A stretch of DNA of 64,000 bases, from assembly GCF_000265075.1 (NCBI RefSeq), contig NZ_AJYA01000024.1, forward strand, positions 62,001 through 126,000, read 5' to 3'. Below the pieces are notes generated by a model. The model searched no databases. It was not told the origin of the DNA and was given only the letters and a program-made list of their open reading frames with translations. Of this stretch, positions 36,388 to 45,626 are shown piece after piece. The position numbers and the translations under genes are program-made. How positions within the stretch are numbered: the first letter of the stretch is position 1; the number at the start of each line of letters is the position of its first letter. The stretch comes from Nitritalea halalkaliphila LW7. Lineage in GTDB: Bacteria; Bacteroidota; Bacteroidia; Cytophagales; Cyclobacteriaceae.

Positions 36388-37434
36388 ATGAAATTAACGT
36401 TCGGATCAGTAGAAGAGAACGTGGTAACACGTGAAGAATTTCCTTTAGCACAAGCCCAGGAGGTATTAAAAGATGAGGTCATCGCTGTTTTAGGCTATGG
36501 CGTTCAGGGACCTGGGCAGGCGCTCAATCTGAAAGACAATGGCTTTAACGTCATCGTGGGGCAGCGGAAGGATTCCAAAACGTGGGACAAGGCCGTAGCC
36601 GATGGCTGGGTGCCGGGAGAGACGCTTTTCGAGCTGGAGGAAGCCTGTGAGAAGGGTACGATTTTACAGTTTTTGCTCTCCGATGCCGGGCAGATAGCCC
36701 TTTGGCCAACGGTAAAAAAGCATCTTAGCCCAGGGAAAGCGCTTTATTTTTCGCATGGTTTCGGTGTGACTTATAAGGAGAAAACAGGCATCATTCCGCC
36801 AGCAGATGTGGACGTGATTTTAGTGGCGCCGAAGGGTTCAGGCACTTCCTTAAGAAGGATGTTTGTGGAGGGCCGCGGGCTTAATTCTTCATTCGCGATT
36901 TATCAGGACGCTACAGGGCGTGCGCGTGAGCGTGTGATCGCCCTTGGAATCGGTGTGGGTTCGGGCTACCTGTTCGAAACAGATTTTTATAAGGAGGTGA
37001 CTTCCGACCTTACAGGGGAGCGCGGAACGCTGATGGGGGCCATTCAGGGTATCTTCGCTGCACAGTATGAGGTGCTTCGCGCGAATGGGCACAGTCCTTC
37101 TGAGGCCTTTAATGAGACGGTAGAGGAGCTGACGCAAAGCCTAATGCCGCTGGTGGCAGAAAATGGAATGGACTGGATGTATGCCAACTGCTCCACCACC
37201 GCACAGCGAGGTGCCTTAGACTGGTGGAAGCCTTTCCGTGATGCCACTAAGCCTGTTTTTGAATCGCTCTATGAAAGCGTAAAAACCGGCCAAGAGGCGC
37301 AGAAGTCGATTGATTCCAATAGTAAATCGGATTATCGTGCGAAGCTAGAGGAGGAATTAAAGGAATTAAGAGAATCTGAGATGTGGCAGGCGGGAGCTAC
37401 CGTCCGTCAGTTAAGACCTGAAAATAACGGATGA
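36388..37434 (+). CDS. ilvC: ketol-acid reductoisomerase
   Basis: 348 residues, class I size. The NADP-binding GYGVQGPGQALNLKDNGFNV sits near residue 35, followed by the VGQRKDSKTWDKA specificity loop. LFSHGFGVTY is read as YFSHGFGVTYKE. VAPKGSGTSLRRMFVEGRG, FETDFYKEVTSDLTGERGTLMG with the metal-binding Asp/Glu, and the C-terminal ANCSTTAQRGALDWWKPF are present. The enzyme isomerises and reduces acetolactate with Mg2+ and NADPH. Its TGA overlaps the ATG of leuA (ATGATGA at 37431). Confidence 0.95.
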   Translation: MKLTFGSVEENVVTREEFPLAQAQEVLKDEVIAVLGYGVQGPGQALNLKDNGFNVIVGQRKDSKTWDKAVADGWVPGETLFELEEACEKGTILQFLLSDAGQIALWPTVKKHLSPGKALYFSHGFGVTYKEKTGIIPPADVDVILVAPKGSGTSLRRMFVEGRGLNSSFAIYQDATGRARERVIALGIGVGSGYLFETDFYKEVTSDLTGERGTLMGAIQGIFAAQYEVLRANGHSPSEAFNETVEELTQSLMPLVAENGMDWMYANCSTTAQRGALDWWKPFRDATKPVFESLYESVKTGQEAQKSIDSNSKSDYRAKLEEELKELRESEMWQAGATVRQLRPENNG

Positions 37435-38946
37435 TGAGTGATAAGCTATGGATTTTCGATACGACCTGCGTGATGGGGAGCAAGTGCCCGGTTGTCAGCT
37501 GCATACAGAGGAAAAAATCGTGGTGGCACGCGCGCTCGAAGCGCTGGGAGTGGACATTATAGAAGCGGGCTTTCCGATTTCCAGCCCGGGAGATTTTAAT
37601 TCGGTCGTCGCGATTTCGAAGGCCGTAAGCGAACCGATTATTTGTGCACTCTCCCGGGCTGTAGAGAAGGACATAGAGGTCGCAGCGGAGGCCCTTCGCT
37701 ACGCGAAAAAGGGGAGAATACATACGGGAATCGGGGTTTCTCCCTATCACATTCAGTATAAGCTACGCTCCACTCCGGAGGCCATCATCGAGCGGGCCGT
37801 GCAGGCAGTGAAGTTTGCGAAGCGCTTCGTGGAAGATGTGGAATTTTATGCTGAGGATGCAGGCCGTGCGGACAAGGAGTTTCTCGCGCGGATCGTAGAG
37901 CAAGCCATCAAGGCCGGCGCCACTGTAGTGAATATTCCCGATACGACGGGCTACTGCCTGCCTGAACAGTATGGTGCCATCATCCGACATTTAAAAAATG
38001 AGGTGCCGAATATCGATAAGGCCATCATCGCTACCCACTGCCATAATGACTTAGGCATGGCCACGGCCAATACCATTTCAGGGGTGCAGCAGGGTGCACG
38101 ACAGGTGGAAGTAACGATTAATGGAATCGGTGAGCGGGCTGGAAACACGTCTATGGAAGAGGTGGTGATGGCCATACAGTGTCACCATGCGATTCCTGTC
38201 AAAACCGACATTCATACCCCTAAGATTTACGAGACGAGCAGGCTGGTGTCCAAGTTGATGAACATGCCCGTTCAGCCAAATAAGGCCATCGTGGGAAGAA
38301 ATGCCTTTGCGCATAGCTCCGGCATTCACCAGGATGGAGTGCTGAAGCATCGAGAAAACTACGAAATCATCGATCCGCAGTCCGTTGGCGTACATGAATC
38401 TTCCATCGTGCTTACTGCCAGAAGTGGTCGGGCGGCGCTGAAGCATCATTTGGATGCCCTGGGGGTGCACTTAGAGGGAGAGGAGCTGCGTCTGGTGTAT
38501 GAGGACTTTCTTTTGCTAGCGGATAAAAAGCGCGACATCGGCCCTAAGGACTGATGGGCCTAGTGGGCAAGTACATGGATGAGTCGCACCTGATCACCCT
38601 TGAGCAATTAACCTACAGCTCGAATGGACATATTCAAGCTACAGTCTCCCTGCGCGTGGGCGAAGCCTTACAGCATGCCAGCGCCACAGGGAATGGGCCT
38701 GTAGATGCGGCGCTGAAAGCGATAGAATCTATCGTGCAGCCCCAAATCATTTTGGAAGAATTCCTGATCCAGGCCATTACGGCCGGCAGTGATGACCAGG
38801 CGAAAGTACACATGCGGCTGATGAAGGGCAAGGTTCCTTTCTATGGCTTTGCTTCGGATACGGATATCGTCCGTGCATCTGCGCAGGCTTTCGTGGATGC
38901 GTTAAATAAAATACCTGTTAAAGAAAAGGCTTTGGCCACGAAGTAA
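37434..38946 (+). CDS. leuA: 2-isopropylmalate synthase (two frameshifts)
   Basis: About 504 residues after repair. It starts [20 protein letters not shown] when one C is restored at 37465-37466 (ACGACCTGC to ACG ACC CTG C). This recovers the D-T-T-L-R-D-G-E-Q metal-binding signature. Other blocks are [62 protein letters not shown] and [18 protein letters not shown] second break at about 38550-38552 separates the catalytic part from the C-terminal leucine-feedback (LeuA dimer) domain, restored as [21 protein letters not shown]. It condenses acetyl-CoA with 2-oxoisovalerate, committing carbon to leucine. Confidence 0.93.
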
Positions 38947-38947
38947 T

Positions 38948-40348
38948 ATGGCAGCGAAAACATTATTTGATAAAATATGGGATGCTCATGTCATCCGCAG
39001 TGTTCCGGGGGGGCCGGATGTTTTCTTCATCGATAAGCATTTTATCCATGAGGTGACCAGTCCCGTCGCCTTTCTTAATCTGGAAAAGCGTGGGATTCCC
39101 GTCATGTATCCAGAGCGCACCATCGCTACCCCAGATCATAATGTCCCTACGGTAGATCAGGATAAGACGATTAAAGATGCGCTTTCCCGCATGCAGGTGG
39201 AAAAGCTCCGCGAAAACTGCCGCAAGTATGGCATCGAGCTGCATGATTTAGGGAGCGATCATCATGGGATCGTTCATGTGATCGGCCCGGAATTAGGTGT
39301 GACGCAGCCGGGGATGACGATCGTTTGTGGCGACAGCCATACCTCCACGCATGGGGCCTTCGGAGCGATCGCCTTCGGAATCGGTACCTCTGAGGTGGAA
39401 ATGGTGCTGGCGACTCAGTGCATCATGCAGGCCAAGGCCAAGAAGATGCGCATCCGGGTGGAAGGCGAAGTGGGCCCTGGCGTGAGCGCCAAAGACATCA
39501 TCCTTTACATCATCGCGCAGATTTCTGCGAGTGGAGGCACGGGCTACTTCATCGAATATGCTGGTTCAGCGATCGAAAGCCTGAGTATGGAAGCCCGAAT
39601 GACTATTTGCAACATGAGCATCGAGATGGGTGCCCGTGGTGGCCTAATCGCACCGGATGCCACCACCTTTGCCTACCTAGAGGGTAGACCGTATGCGCCG
39701 AAGGGGGAGGCCTGGGAGCAGGCTAAGGCCGAGTGGCTTGCGCTACGCACCGATGCAGATGCCGTCTTCGACAAAGAGTATGTTTTCGATGCGGCGGATA
39801 TAGAGCCCATGATCACCTACGGAACGAATCCCGGCATGGGCATTAAAATCGGAGCTGCCGTCCCGGAAGTTTCGCGCTTCAGTGGTAGCGAGCAGGCTTC
39901 CTATGTGAAATCGCTGCAGTATATGGGCTTCGAAGCCGGGCAGCCGATTAAGGGACGTGAGGTGGATTATGTCTTCGTGGGCAGCTGTACGAATGGCCGC
40001 ATCGAAGATATCCGAGCCGTGGCGCACTTTGTGAAAGGCAAGCGAAAGGCGCCTAACATCACTGCCTGGATCGTGCCAGGCTCTCGCGAAGTAGAGAAGC
40101 AGGCGCAGCAAGAAGGCTTAGTGGCCATTTTAGAGGAAGCAGGCTTTGAGTTAAGGCAGCCGGGCTGTTCCGCCTGTCTGGCGATGAATGACGACAAAAT
40201 CCCTGCGGGCAAGTATGCAGTGAGTACCTCGAACCGAAATTTCGAGGGTCGGCAGGGCCCAGGTGCGCGCACCCTTTTGGCCAGCCCGCTTACCGTGGCG
40301 GCAGTAGCTGTGACAGGAAAAATCGCTGACCCGAGAGAAGTATTTTAA
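38948..40348 (+). CDS. leuC: 3-isopropylmalate dehydratase large subunit
   Basis: 466 residues. An aconitase-fold [4Fe-4S] enzyme. [58 protein letters not shown] (read [18 protein letters not shown]) and [10 protein letters not shown] supply the Cys ligands (one in SCTNGR, two in GCSAC). [23 protein letters not shown] is present as [18 protein letters not shown]. It isomerises 2-isopropylmalate and probably citramalate too, since a citramalate synthase-like gene is in the same operon. It starts 1 base after leuA. Confidence 0.96.
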   Translation: MAAKTLFDKIWDAHVIRSVPGGPDVFFIDKHFIHEVTSPVAFLNLEKRGIPVMYPERTIATPDHNVPTVDQDKTIKDALSRMQVEKLRENCRKYGIELHDLGSDHHGIVHVIGPELGVTQPGMTIVCGDSHTSTHGAFGAIAFGIGTSEVEMVLATQCIMQAKAKKMRIRVEGEVGPGVSAKDIILYIIAQISASGGTGYFIEYAGSAIESLSMEARMTICNMSIEMGARGGLIAPDATTFAYLEGRPYAPKGEAWEQAKAEWLALRTDADAVFDKEYVFDAADIEPMITYGTNPGMGIKIGAAVPEVSRFSGSEQASYVKSLQYMGFEAGQPIKGREVDYVFVGSCTNGRIEDIRAVAHFVKGKRKAPNITAWIVPGSREVEKQAQQEGLVAILEEAGFELRQPGCSACLAMNDDKIPAGKYAVSTSNRNFEGRQGPGARTLLASPLTVAAVAVTGKIADPREVF

Positions 40349-40359
40349 CGAGACAACCT

Positions 40360-40950
40360 ATGGCTTACGATAAATTTACCCAGCTGCGGAGCACGATGGT
40401 GCCGCTGCCAGCTGAAAATGTGGACACTGATCAAATCATCCCCGCGCGCTTTTTAAAAGCGACAGAAAGAAAGGGCTTTGGCGATAATTTATTTCGCGAC
40501 TGGCGCTATCATGCCGATGGCAGCCCGAAGGAAGATTTCGTCCTAAACGATGCCACCTACTCCGGAAAGGTACTGGTGGCAGGAAAGAATTTCGGCTCAG
40601 GGTCGAGCCGCGAGCACGCTGTGTGGGCCCTCTACGACTATGGCTTCCGCTGTGTGGTTTCCAGCTTCTTTGCGGATATTTTTAAAAACAACTGCCTGAA
40701 TATCGGGGTGTTGCCGGTGACAGTGAGTGTGGAGTTTGCCGACAAGCTCTTTGCTGCGGTAGCAGCGGATCCACAGGCGGAGGTAGAAATCGATCTGGAG
40801 GCACAGATCATCAGGCTGCTCACGGACGGCTCGGAGGAGGCCTTCGAGATCAATAGCTATAAGAAAGAAAACATGAAAAATGGCTTTGATGACATCGATT
40901 ATCTGCTGCACATGCAGGAGGAAATCCGTGCCTTCGAGCAGCAGCGTTAA
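40360..40950 (+). CDS. leuD: 3-isopropylmalate dehydratase small subunit
   Basis: 196 residues. Family blocks are AENVDTDQIIPARFLKATER, GFGDNLFRDWRYHADG, VLVAGKNFGSGSSREHAVWALYDYGFRCVVSSFFADIFKNNCLN and a C-terminal DIDYLLHMQEEI. It forms the swivelling domain of the LeuCD enzyme. It follows leuC after 11 bases. Confidence 0.96.
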   Translation: MAYDKFTQLRSTMVPLPAENVDTDQIIPARFLKATERKGFGDNLFRDWRYHADGSPKEDFVLNDATYSGKVLVAGKNFGSGSSREHAVWALYDYGFRCVVSSFFADIFKNNCLNIGVLPVTVSVEFADKLFAAVAADPQAEVEIDLEAQIIRLLTDGSEEAFEINSYKKENMKNGFDDIDYLLHMQEEIRAFEQQR

Positions 40951-40976
40951 GCCCCAGGGCAGTTACGGAGGTCGAT

Positions 40977-42545
40977 ATGAAGGAGGATAACAGGCGCATA
41001 GAGATAATGGACACCACCCTGCGGGACGGGGAGCAGACCTCTGGGGTGGCTTTCCTGCCGAGTGAAAAGCTCCAGATTGCCAAGCTGCTCTTAGAGGAGC
41101 TGCAGGTGGATCGGATCGAGGTGGCATCCGCTAAGGTCTCAGAGGGGGAGCTCCGCGGGGTACAAAAAATCACGCGCTGGGCAGAGGAAAAGGGCTTTCT
41201 CGACCGAGTGGAAGTGCTAGGTTTCGTGGATGGGAGCATCTCGGTGGACTGGCTGAAGGAGGCTGGGGCACGGGTGCTCAACTTGCTCACGAAAGGCTCT
41301 CTGAACCACTTGGAGCATCAGTTGCGGCAGCAGCCAGAGGAGCATTTTGCACGGATTAGCGCTACGATCGGCCATGCACGAGCGGCGGGGATGCGGGTAA
41401 ATGTGTACCTGGAGGACTGGAGCAGTGGCATGCGGCATTCGCAGGCATACACGCGTAGTCTGATCCGGTTTTTGCAGACCTTAGAGGTGGAGCGCATCAT
41501 GCTTCCCGATACCTTGGGGATTTTGCGACCGAAAGAGGTGCGTGAATTCATCGGGGCGCTCTGTGCGGATTTTCCTGCGGTGCATTTCGATTTCCATGCG
41601 CATAATGATTATGATTTGGCCGTGGCCAATGTCCTCGAAGCGGTGGAGCAGGGTGTTTCGGGCTTGCATAGCACTGTAAATGGGCTGGGTGAGCGCGCTG
41701 GGAATGCTCCCATCGAAAGTATTTTAGCCGTTTTAAGTGATTTCACGCAGGTTCGCCATGGCTTGCAGGAGCAAAAGCTCTATCGGGTGAGCAAGTTGGT
41801 GGAGCAGTTTTCGGGCTTGCATATCCCTGCGAACAAGCCGGTGGTGGGGGAAAATGTATTTACCCAGACGGCGGGCATCCATGCGGACGGCGATCAGAAG
41901 AAAAATCTTTATTTTAATGATTTACTGCCCGAGCGTTTTGGGCGCCAGCGCCAATATGCCCTAGGAAAAACCTCTGGGAAGGCGAATATCCTCAAAAACC
42001 TTCAGGCGCTGGGGATTTCTTTAGAGGAGGAGGAGCTCAAGCAGGTGACTGCGCGGATCATCGCTCTGGGCGACCGGAAGGAGCGGGTAACTACGGAGGA
42101 TCTTCCCTACATCATTTCGGATGTGCTCCAGCAGGAAAGTGGCGAGCAGGAGGTGCGCATCGAGGGCTATCACATGACCCACAGTAGGGGGCTGAAGCCT
42201 ACGGTGCAGCTCAAGTTGGTTTTGGCCGGTGAGGCCTATGAGGCGCATGCTTCCGGGGACGGTCAGTACGATGCCTTTATGCAGGCGGTAAAGAAAATAT
42301 ACAAAAAACTAGGCTATCGCCTACCTAAATTAACGGATTATCACGTGCGGATTCCCCCGGGGGGCAAGACGGATGCCTTCGTGGAGACGGTGATTACCTG
42401 GGACTTTGGTCGGATTTTTAAGACCAAGGGACTGGATAGTGATCAGACGGTGGCAGCCATGAAGGCGACAGAAAAGATGCTGAATAGCGTCGGGCTGGTG
42501 CCGGAAGCCGAGGAAGTCGTGCTGAATCAAGAAGTGAGTAAGTAA
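40977..42545 (+). CDS. (R)-citramalate synthase-like protein (second IPMS-family enzyme)
   Basis: 522 residues. The HMGL-like TIM barrel has [19 protein letters not shown], the [13 protein letters not shown] substrate region, [46 protein letters not shown] and [22 protein letters not shown]-terminal regulatory LeuA-dimer domain starts near residue 395. It differs from leuA in the substrate-binding motif (S-A-K-V-S after V-E-V-A rather than [10 protein letters not shown]), as in citramalate synthase-type enzymes. With LeuC, LeuD and LeuB it would convert pyruvate and acetyl-CoA to 2-oxobutyrate, the isoleucine precursor. The specificity is inferred from motif and context. Confidence 0.75.
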   Translation: MKEDNRRIEIMDTTLRDGEQTSGVAFLPSEKLQIAKLLLEELQVDRIEVASAKVSEGELRGVQKITRWAEEKGFLDRVEVLGFVDGSISVDWLKEAGARVLNLLTKGSLNHLEHQLRQQPEEHFARISATIGHARAAGMRVNVYLEDWSSGMRHSQAYTRSLIRFLQTLEVERIMLPDTLGILRPKEVREFIGALCADFPAVHFDFHAHNDYDLAVANVLEAVEQGVSGLHSTVNGLGERAGNAPIESILAVLSDFTQVRHGLQEQKLYRVSKLVEQFSGLHIPANKPVVGENVFTQTAGIHADGDQKKNLYFNDLLPERFGRQRQYALGKTSGKANILKNLQALGISLEEEELKQVTARIIALGDRKERVTTEDLPYIISDVLQQESGEQEVRIEGYHMTHSRGLKPTVQLKLVLAGEAYEAHASGDGQYDAFMQAVKKIYKKLGYRLPKLTDYHVRIPPGGKTDAFVETVITWDFGRIFKTKGLDSDQTVAAMKATEKMLNSVGLVPEAEEVVLNQEVSK

Positions 42546-42559
42546 ACCAAGATACAGGT

Positions 42560-43621
42560 ATGAAAATAACGATTGCACTTTTACCCGGGGATGGGATAGG
42601 CCCTGAGGTGGTCGCACAGGCGGTCAAAGTAGTGGACGCGGTGGCTAAAAAATTCGGACATGAGATTAGCTATCAGGAGGCTCTGGTGGGCGCGGCGGCG
42701 ATCGATGTGCACGGAGATCCCTATCCGGAGGAAACACATCGCATCTGTCAGGCGGCGGACGCGGTCCTTTTCGGAGCGATCGGTGATCCGAAATACGATA
42801 ATAATCCCAAAGCGAAAGTGCGACCGGAAGAGGGACTGCTGCGCATGCGCAAATCCTTAGGTCTCTTCGCTAATGTGCGGCCGACGTTTACGTTTCCTTC
42901 CTTGATCCATAAGTCGCCGCTCAAGTTAGAGCGTGTGGAGGGGACGGATTTTGTCTTTTTCCGAGAGCTCACCTCTGGAATTTATTTCGGAGAGCCGAGG
43001 GGCAGAAATGAGCAGGGGACGAAGGCCTTCGATACAAATGTGTACACCAAAGAGGAGATCGCACGCCTGGCGCGGATGGGTTTCGAGGCGGCACAGAAGC
43101 GACGTAAGCATCTCACCTGCGTGGACAAGGCCAATGTGCTGGCCACGTCGAGGCTGTGGCGGGAGACAGTTCAAGAGCTGGCCCCCGAATACCCAGACGT
43201 GGAGGTGGCCTATGAGTTCGTGGATGCGGTGGCGATGCGTCTGATTCAGTGGCCGAAAGCCTACGATGTACTCATTACAGAAAATCTTTTTGGCGATATC
43301 CTGACCGATGAGGCTTCGGTGATTTCGGGCTCCATGGGGCTGATGCCGTCGGCTTCGCTAGGGGCCGAGGTGAAGCTTTTCGAGCCGATACACGGTTCCT
43401 ACCCACAGGCGGCAGGGAAAAATATCGCGAATCCTTTAGCTACGGTCCTGTCTGCTGCCATGCTTTTAGAGTATGCGTTCGGGGCGATGGAAGAAGCTGA
43501 GGCCATTAAGGCGGTGGTCAATAAATCTCTGGAGGCGGGAGTCGTGACAGAGGATATCGCCGACCAAGGGCAGGCACACAGCACCTCTGCAGTGGGGGAC
43601 TGGCTGGCTGCTAACCTATAA
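42560..43621 (+). CDS. leuB: 3-isopropylmalate dehydrogenase
   Basis: 353 residues. An NAD-dependent beta-decarboxylating dehydrogenase. [18 protein letters not shown] begins it. [15 protein letters not shown] carries the substrate Arg residues. [33 protein letters not shown] with the catalytic Lys, [29 protein letters not shown] and [28 protein letters not shown] are all conserved. It is the last gene of the operon and is followed by a terminator. Confidence 0.96.
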   Translation: MKITIALLPGDGIGPEVVAQAVKVVDAVAKKFGHEISYQEALVGAAAIDVHGDPYPEETHRICQAADAVLFGAIGDPKYDNNPKAKVRPEEGLLRMRKSLGLFANVRPTFTFPSLIHKSPLKLERVEGTDFVFFRELTSGIYFGEPRGRNEQGTKAFDTNVYTKEEIARLARMGFEAAQKRRKHLTCVDKANVLATSRLWRETVQELAPEYPDVEVAYEFVDAVAMRLIQWPKAYDVLITENLFGDILTDEASVISGSMGLMPSASLGAEVKLFEPIHGSYPQAAGKNIANPLATVLSAAMLLEYAFGAMEEAEAIKAVVNKSLEAGVVTEDIADQGQAHSTSAVGDWLAANL

Positions 43622-43647
43622 ATGCAACATACAAACCTATTTGCCTT

Positions 43648-43688
43648 CACCCCTCAGGATGCATTTCCGAGGGGTGTGTTTTTTTCTT
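43648..43688 (+). terminator. operon-end terminator after leuB
   Basis: CACCCCTC (43648-43655) pairs perfectly with GAGGGGTG (43669-43676), followed by TGTTTTTTTC and more Ts. Confidence 0.88.
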
Positions 43689-43766
43689 TTTGGGGGAAAA
43701 GCCGTTATTTGCGCTTGGGAAGCGCAATTCAGGCGTAACCCTATCACCTTTTTTCCACCTCTTTTC

Positions 43767-44543
43767 ATGCAGCAGCGGCCCTACCAGTATCTTGTTTTCC
43801 TTCAGTACCTTGGCTTGCGCTATCGGGGCTGGCAGAAGCAGGCGGGCCAAAAAACCGTCCAAGGACAGCTGGAGCGCGTCATTCGCTTTGTGCTCGGGCA
43901 TGAGGAGTTTACCGTTTTAGGGGCAGGAAGGACAGACTCTGGGGTGTCCGCGGCGGAAGGGGCCTTTGCGCTGCACAGCGCAGAGCAGATCCACCCTGAG
44001 TCCTTTCTGCAAGGGGTGAATGCCATGCTGCCGGCGGATATCCTACTGCTGCGCTGTCAAGAGGTGCCGCTGACCTTTAACATCATTCAGGATGTGGAGC
44101 AAAAGGAGTACCGCTATTATTTTCGTTTAGGGGCTAAGCCGGCGCCTTTAGAAAGTGCTTATCAAGGTTATTTTGCAGAGGATTTAGCTTTAGAAGCCCT
44201 GCAGGCGGCGGCGCTACTCTTCGAGGGGACACATGATTTTCGCTGTTTTTGTCCGCGTCAAAAGACCAGTGCCAGCTATGTGCGCACGATTTTTCAGTCT
44301 CGCATCGTGGCGCTGGAGCCGACGGAGAAGGGAAATTTCAATGGATATTATCAGGTCAGAGGTACCGGGTTTCTGATGCACCAGGTGCGCATGATGCTGG
44401 GCGCCCTGCTGGCGGTGGGCCGTGGCGAAAAACGGGCGGAAGACCTGAAAGCGGCCCTGCAGACGGAAAAAAAGGAGCCTTTCGCAGCAGCTGTGCCTGC
44501 GCATGGGCTTGTACTCCACCGCCTGCACTTCCGAGGACTGTAA
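43767..44543 (+). CDS. truA: tRNA pseudouridine(38-40) synthase
   Basis: 258 residues from the ATG at 43767 (MQQRPYQYLVFLQYLGLRYRGWQKQ), which matches the family start; longer in-frame extensions run into the leuB terminator. GAGRTDSGVSAAEGAFAL holds the catalytic Asp in G-R-T-D-x-G-V. QEKEYRYYFRLG is read as VEQKEYRYYFRLG, and GTGFLMHQVRMMLGALLAVGRG is the C-terminal RNA-binding block. It makes pseudouridine in the anticodon arm of tRNAs. Confidence 0.93.
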   Translation: MQQRPYQYLVFLQYLGLRYRGWQKQAGQKTVQGQLERVIRFVLGHEEFTVLGAGRTDSGVSAAEGAFALHSAEQIHPESFLQGVNAMLPADILLLRCQEVPLTFNIIQDVEQKEYRYYFRLGAKPAPLESAYQGYFAEDLALEALQAAALLFEGTHDFRCFCPRQKTSASYVRTIFQSRIVALEPTEKGNFNGYYQVRGTGFLMHQVRMMLGALLAVGRGEKRAEDLKAALQTEKKEPFAAAVPAHGLVLHRLHFRGL

Positions 44544-44615
44544 TTTCCCACCGCCACGATTAGGTTTTTTCTTTCAGAGGAGGTATTTTGGGCTATCTAA
44601 ACCCAAAAATATCCT

Positions 44616-45485
44616 ATGGAAGGCAGTATCCTCACCGCTGTATTTCTCCCGCTCGCCCTCGCATTCATCATGCTAGGTATGGGCCTGAGCCTGAAGGTAA
44701 ATGATTTTAAGTTGCTCTTTCTTCAGCCCAAAGCCGTGCTGCTGGGGCTCTTTAATCAACTTATTCTGCTGCCGCTGGTGGGGTTTGGGCTGGTGCTGGC
44801 CTTCGGACTGACGGGGCCGCTGGCGGTTGGCGTCATGGTGATCGCGGCCTGCCCAGGGGGACCTACTTCTAACTTGATTGCCCATCTTTCCCGTGGCGAC
44901 TTGGCCCTTTCCATCAGCCTGACCGCCCTGAGCTCGATCTTGACCATCGTGACCATTCCGTTTATCGTGAATTTTTCGATCGGATATTTTGGAGAAGAAG
45001 GCAGTGTGTTTTTGCCCATCGGGCAAAGCATCCTTCAGATCATGGGGGTAACGCTGATTCCAGTGAGCATCGGCATGTTTCTCCATAAGCGCTTCCCGAA
45101 ATTAGTGGATCGGGCAGATCGACCCGTGCGTATCGCCTCAGCAGTGCTGTTTACGCTGATTTTAGTAGCGGCTATCCTGAAAGAAAGGGAGTCGCTCGTG
45201 CCCTTTTTCCTGTTGACGGGTCCCATCGCACTGCTTTTAAATATCTCCACCTTAGTCTTAGGGTTTCTACTGGCGAGCGCACTGCTGCTGCCGAAAGCGC
45301 AGCGCAAGACCATTGCCATCGAGTCAGGCATTCAGAACGGGACTTTGGGCATCATGATCACCGCCACCCTGCTGGGGAATGCTGAAATGACGATCCCCGT
45401 AGCGATTTACAGTCTGCTGATGTTTTTAACGGCCATCCCTATTATCTTATTAGCGAATGCCGGCCAAAAGCGCCTGACCACTTGA
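44616..45485 (+). CDS. bile acid:sodium symporter (BASS) family transporter
   Basis: 289 residues with about nine or ten hydrophobic helices. LALAFIMLGMGLSLKVNDF, LLGLFNQLILLPLVGFGLVL, VMVIAACPGGPTSNLIAHLSRGDLALSISLTALSS (the conserved P-G-G-x2-S/T-N crossover with sodium-site residues) and SGIQNGTLGIMI identify the family. Such proteins import or export organic anions with Na+. The substrate is unknown, and bile acids are not implied. Confidence 0.9.
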   Translation: MEGSILTAVFLPLALAFIMLGMGLSLKVNDFKLLFLQPKAVLLGLFNQLILLPLVGFGLVLAFGLTGPLAVGVMVIAACPGGPTSNLIAHLSRGDLALSISLTALSSILTIVTIPFIVNFSIGYFGEEGSVFLPIGQSILQIMGVTLIPVSIGMFLHKRFPKLVDRADRPVRIASAVLFTLILVAAILKERESLVPFFLLTGPIALLLNISTLVLGFLLASALLLPKAQRKTIAIESGIQNGTLGIMITATLLGNAEMTIPVAIYSLLMFLTAIPIILLANAGQKRLTT

Positions 45486-45626
45486 GGCTGGAGGGTAATT
45501 TTTAGACCGCACTTACCTTAGTCGATCGCCTGCGATTCTGCCTAATTCAGGGCTTTTATAGGAACGGTTTGGTAGTCCCCTACGCGAAGCAGTATCTTCC
45601 AGACTTCATCTTGAATCCAAGCGAAC

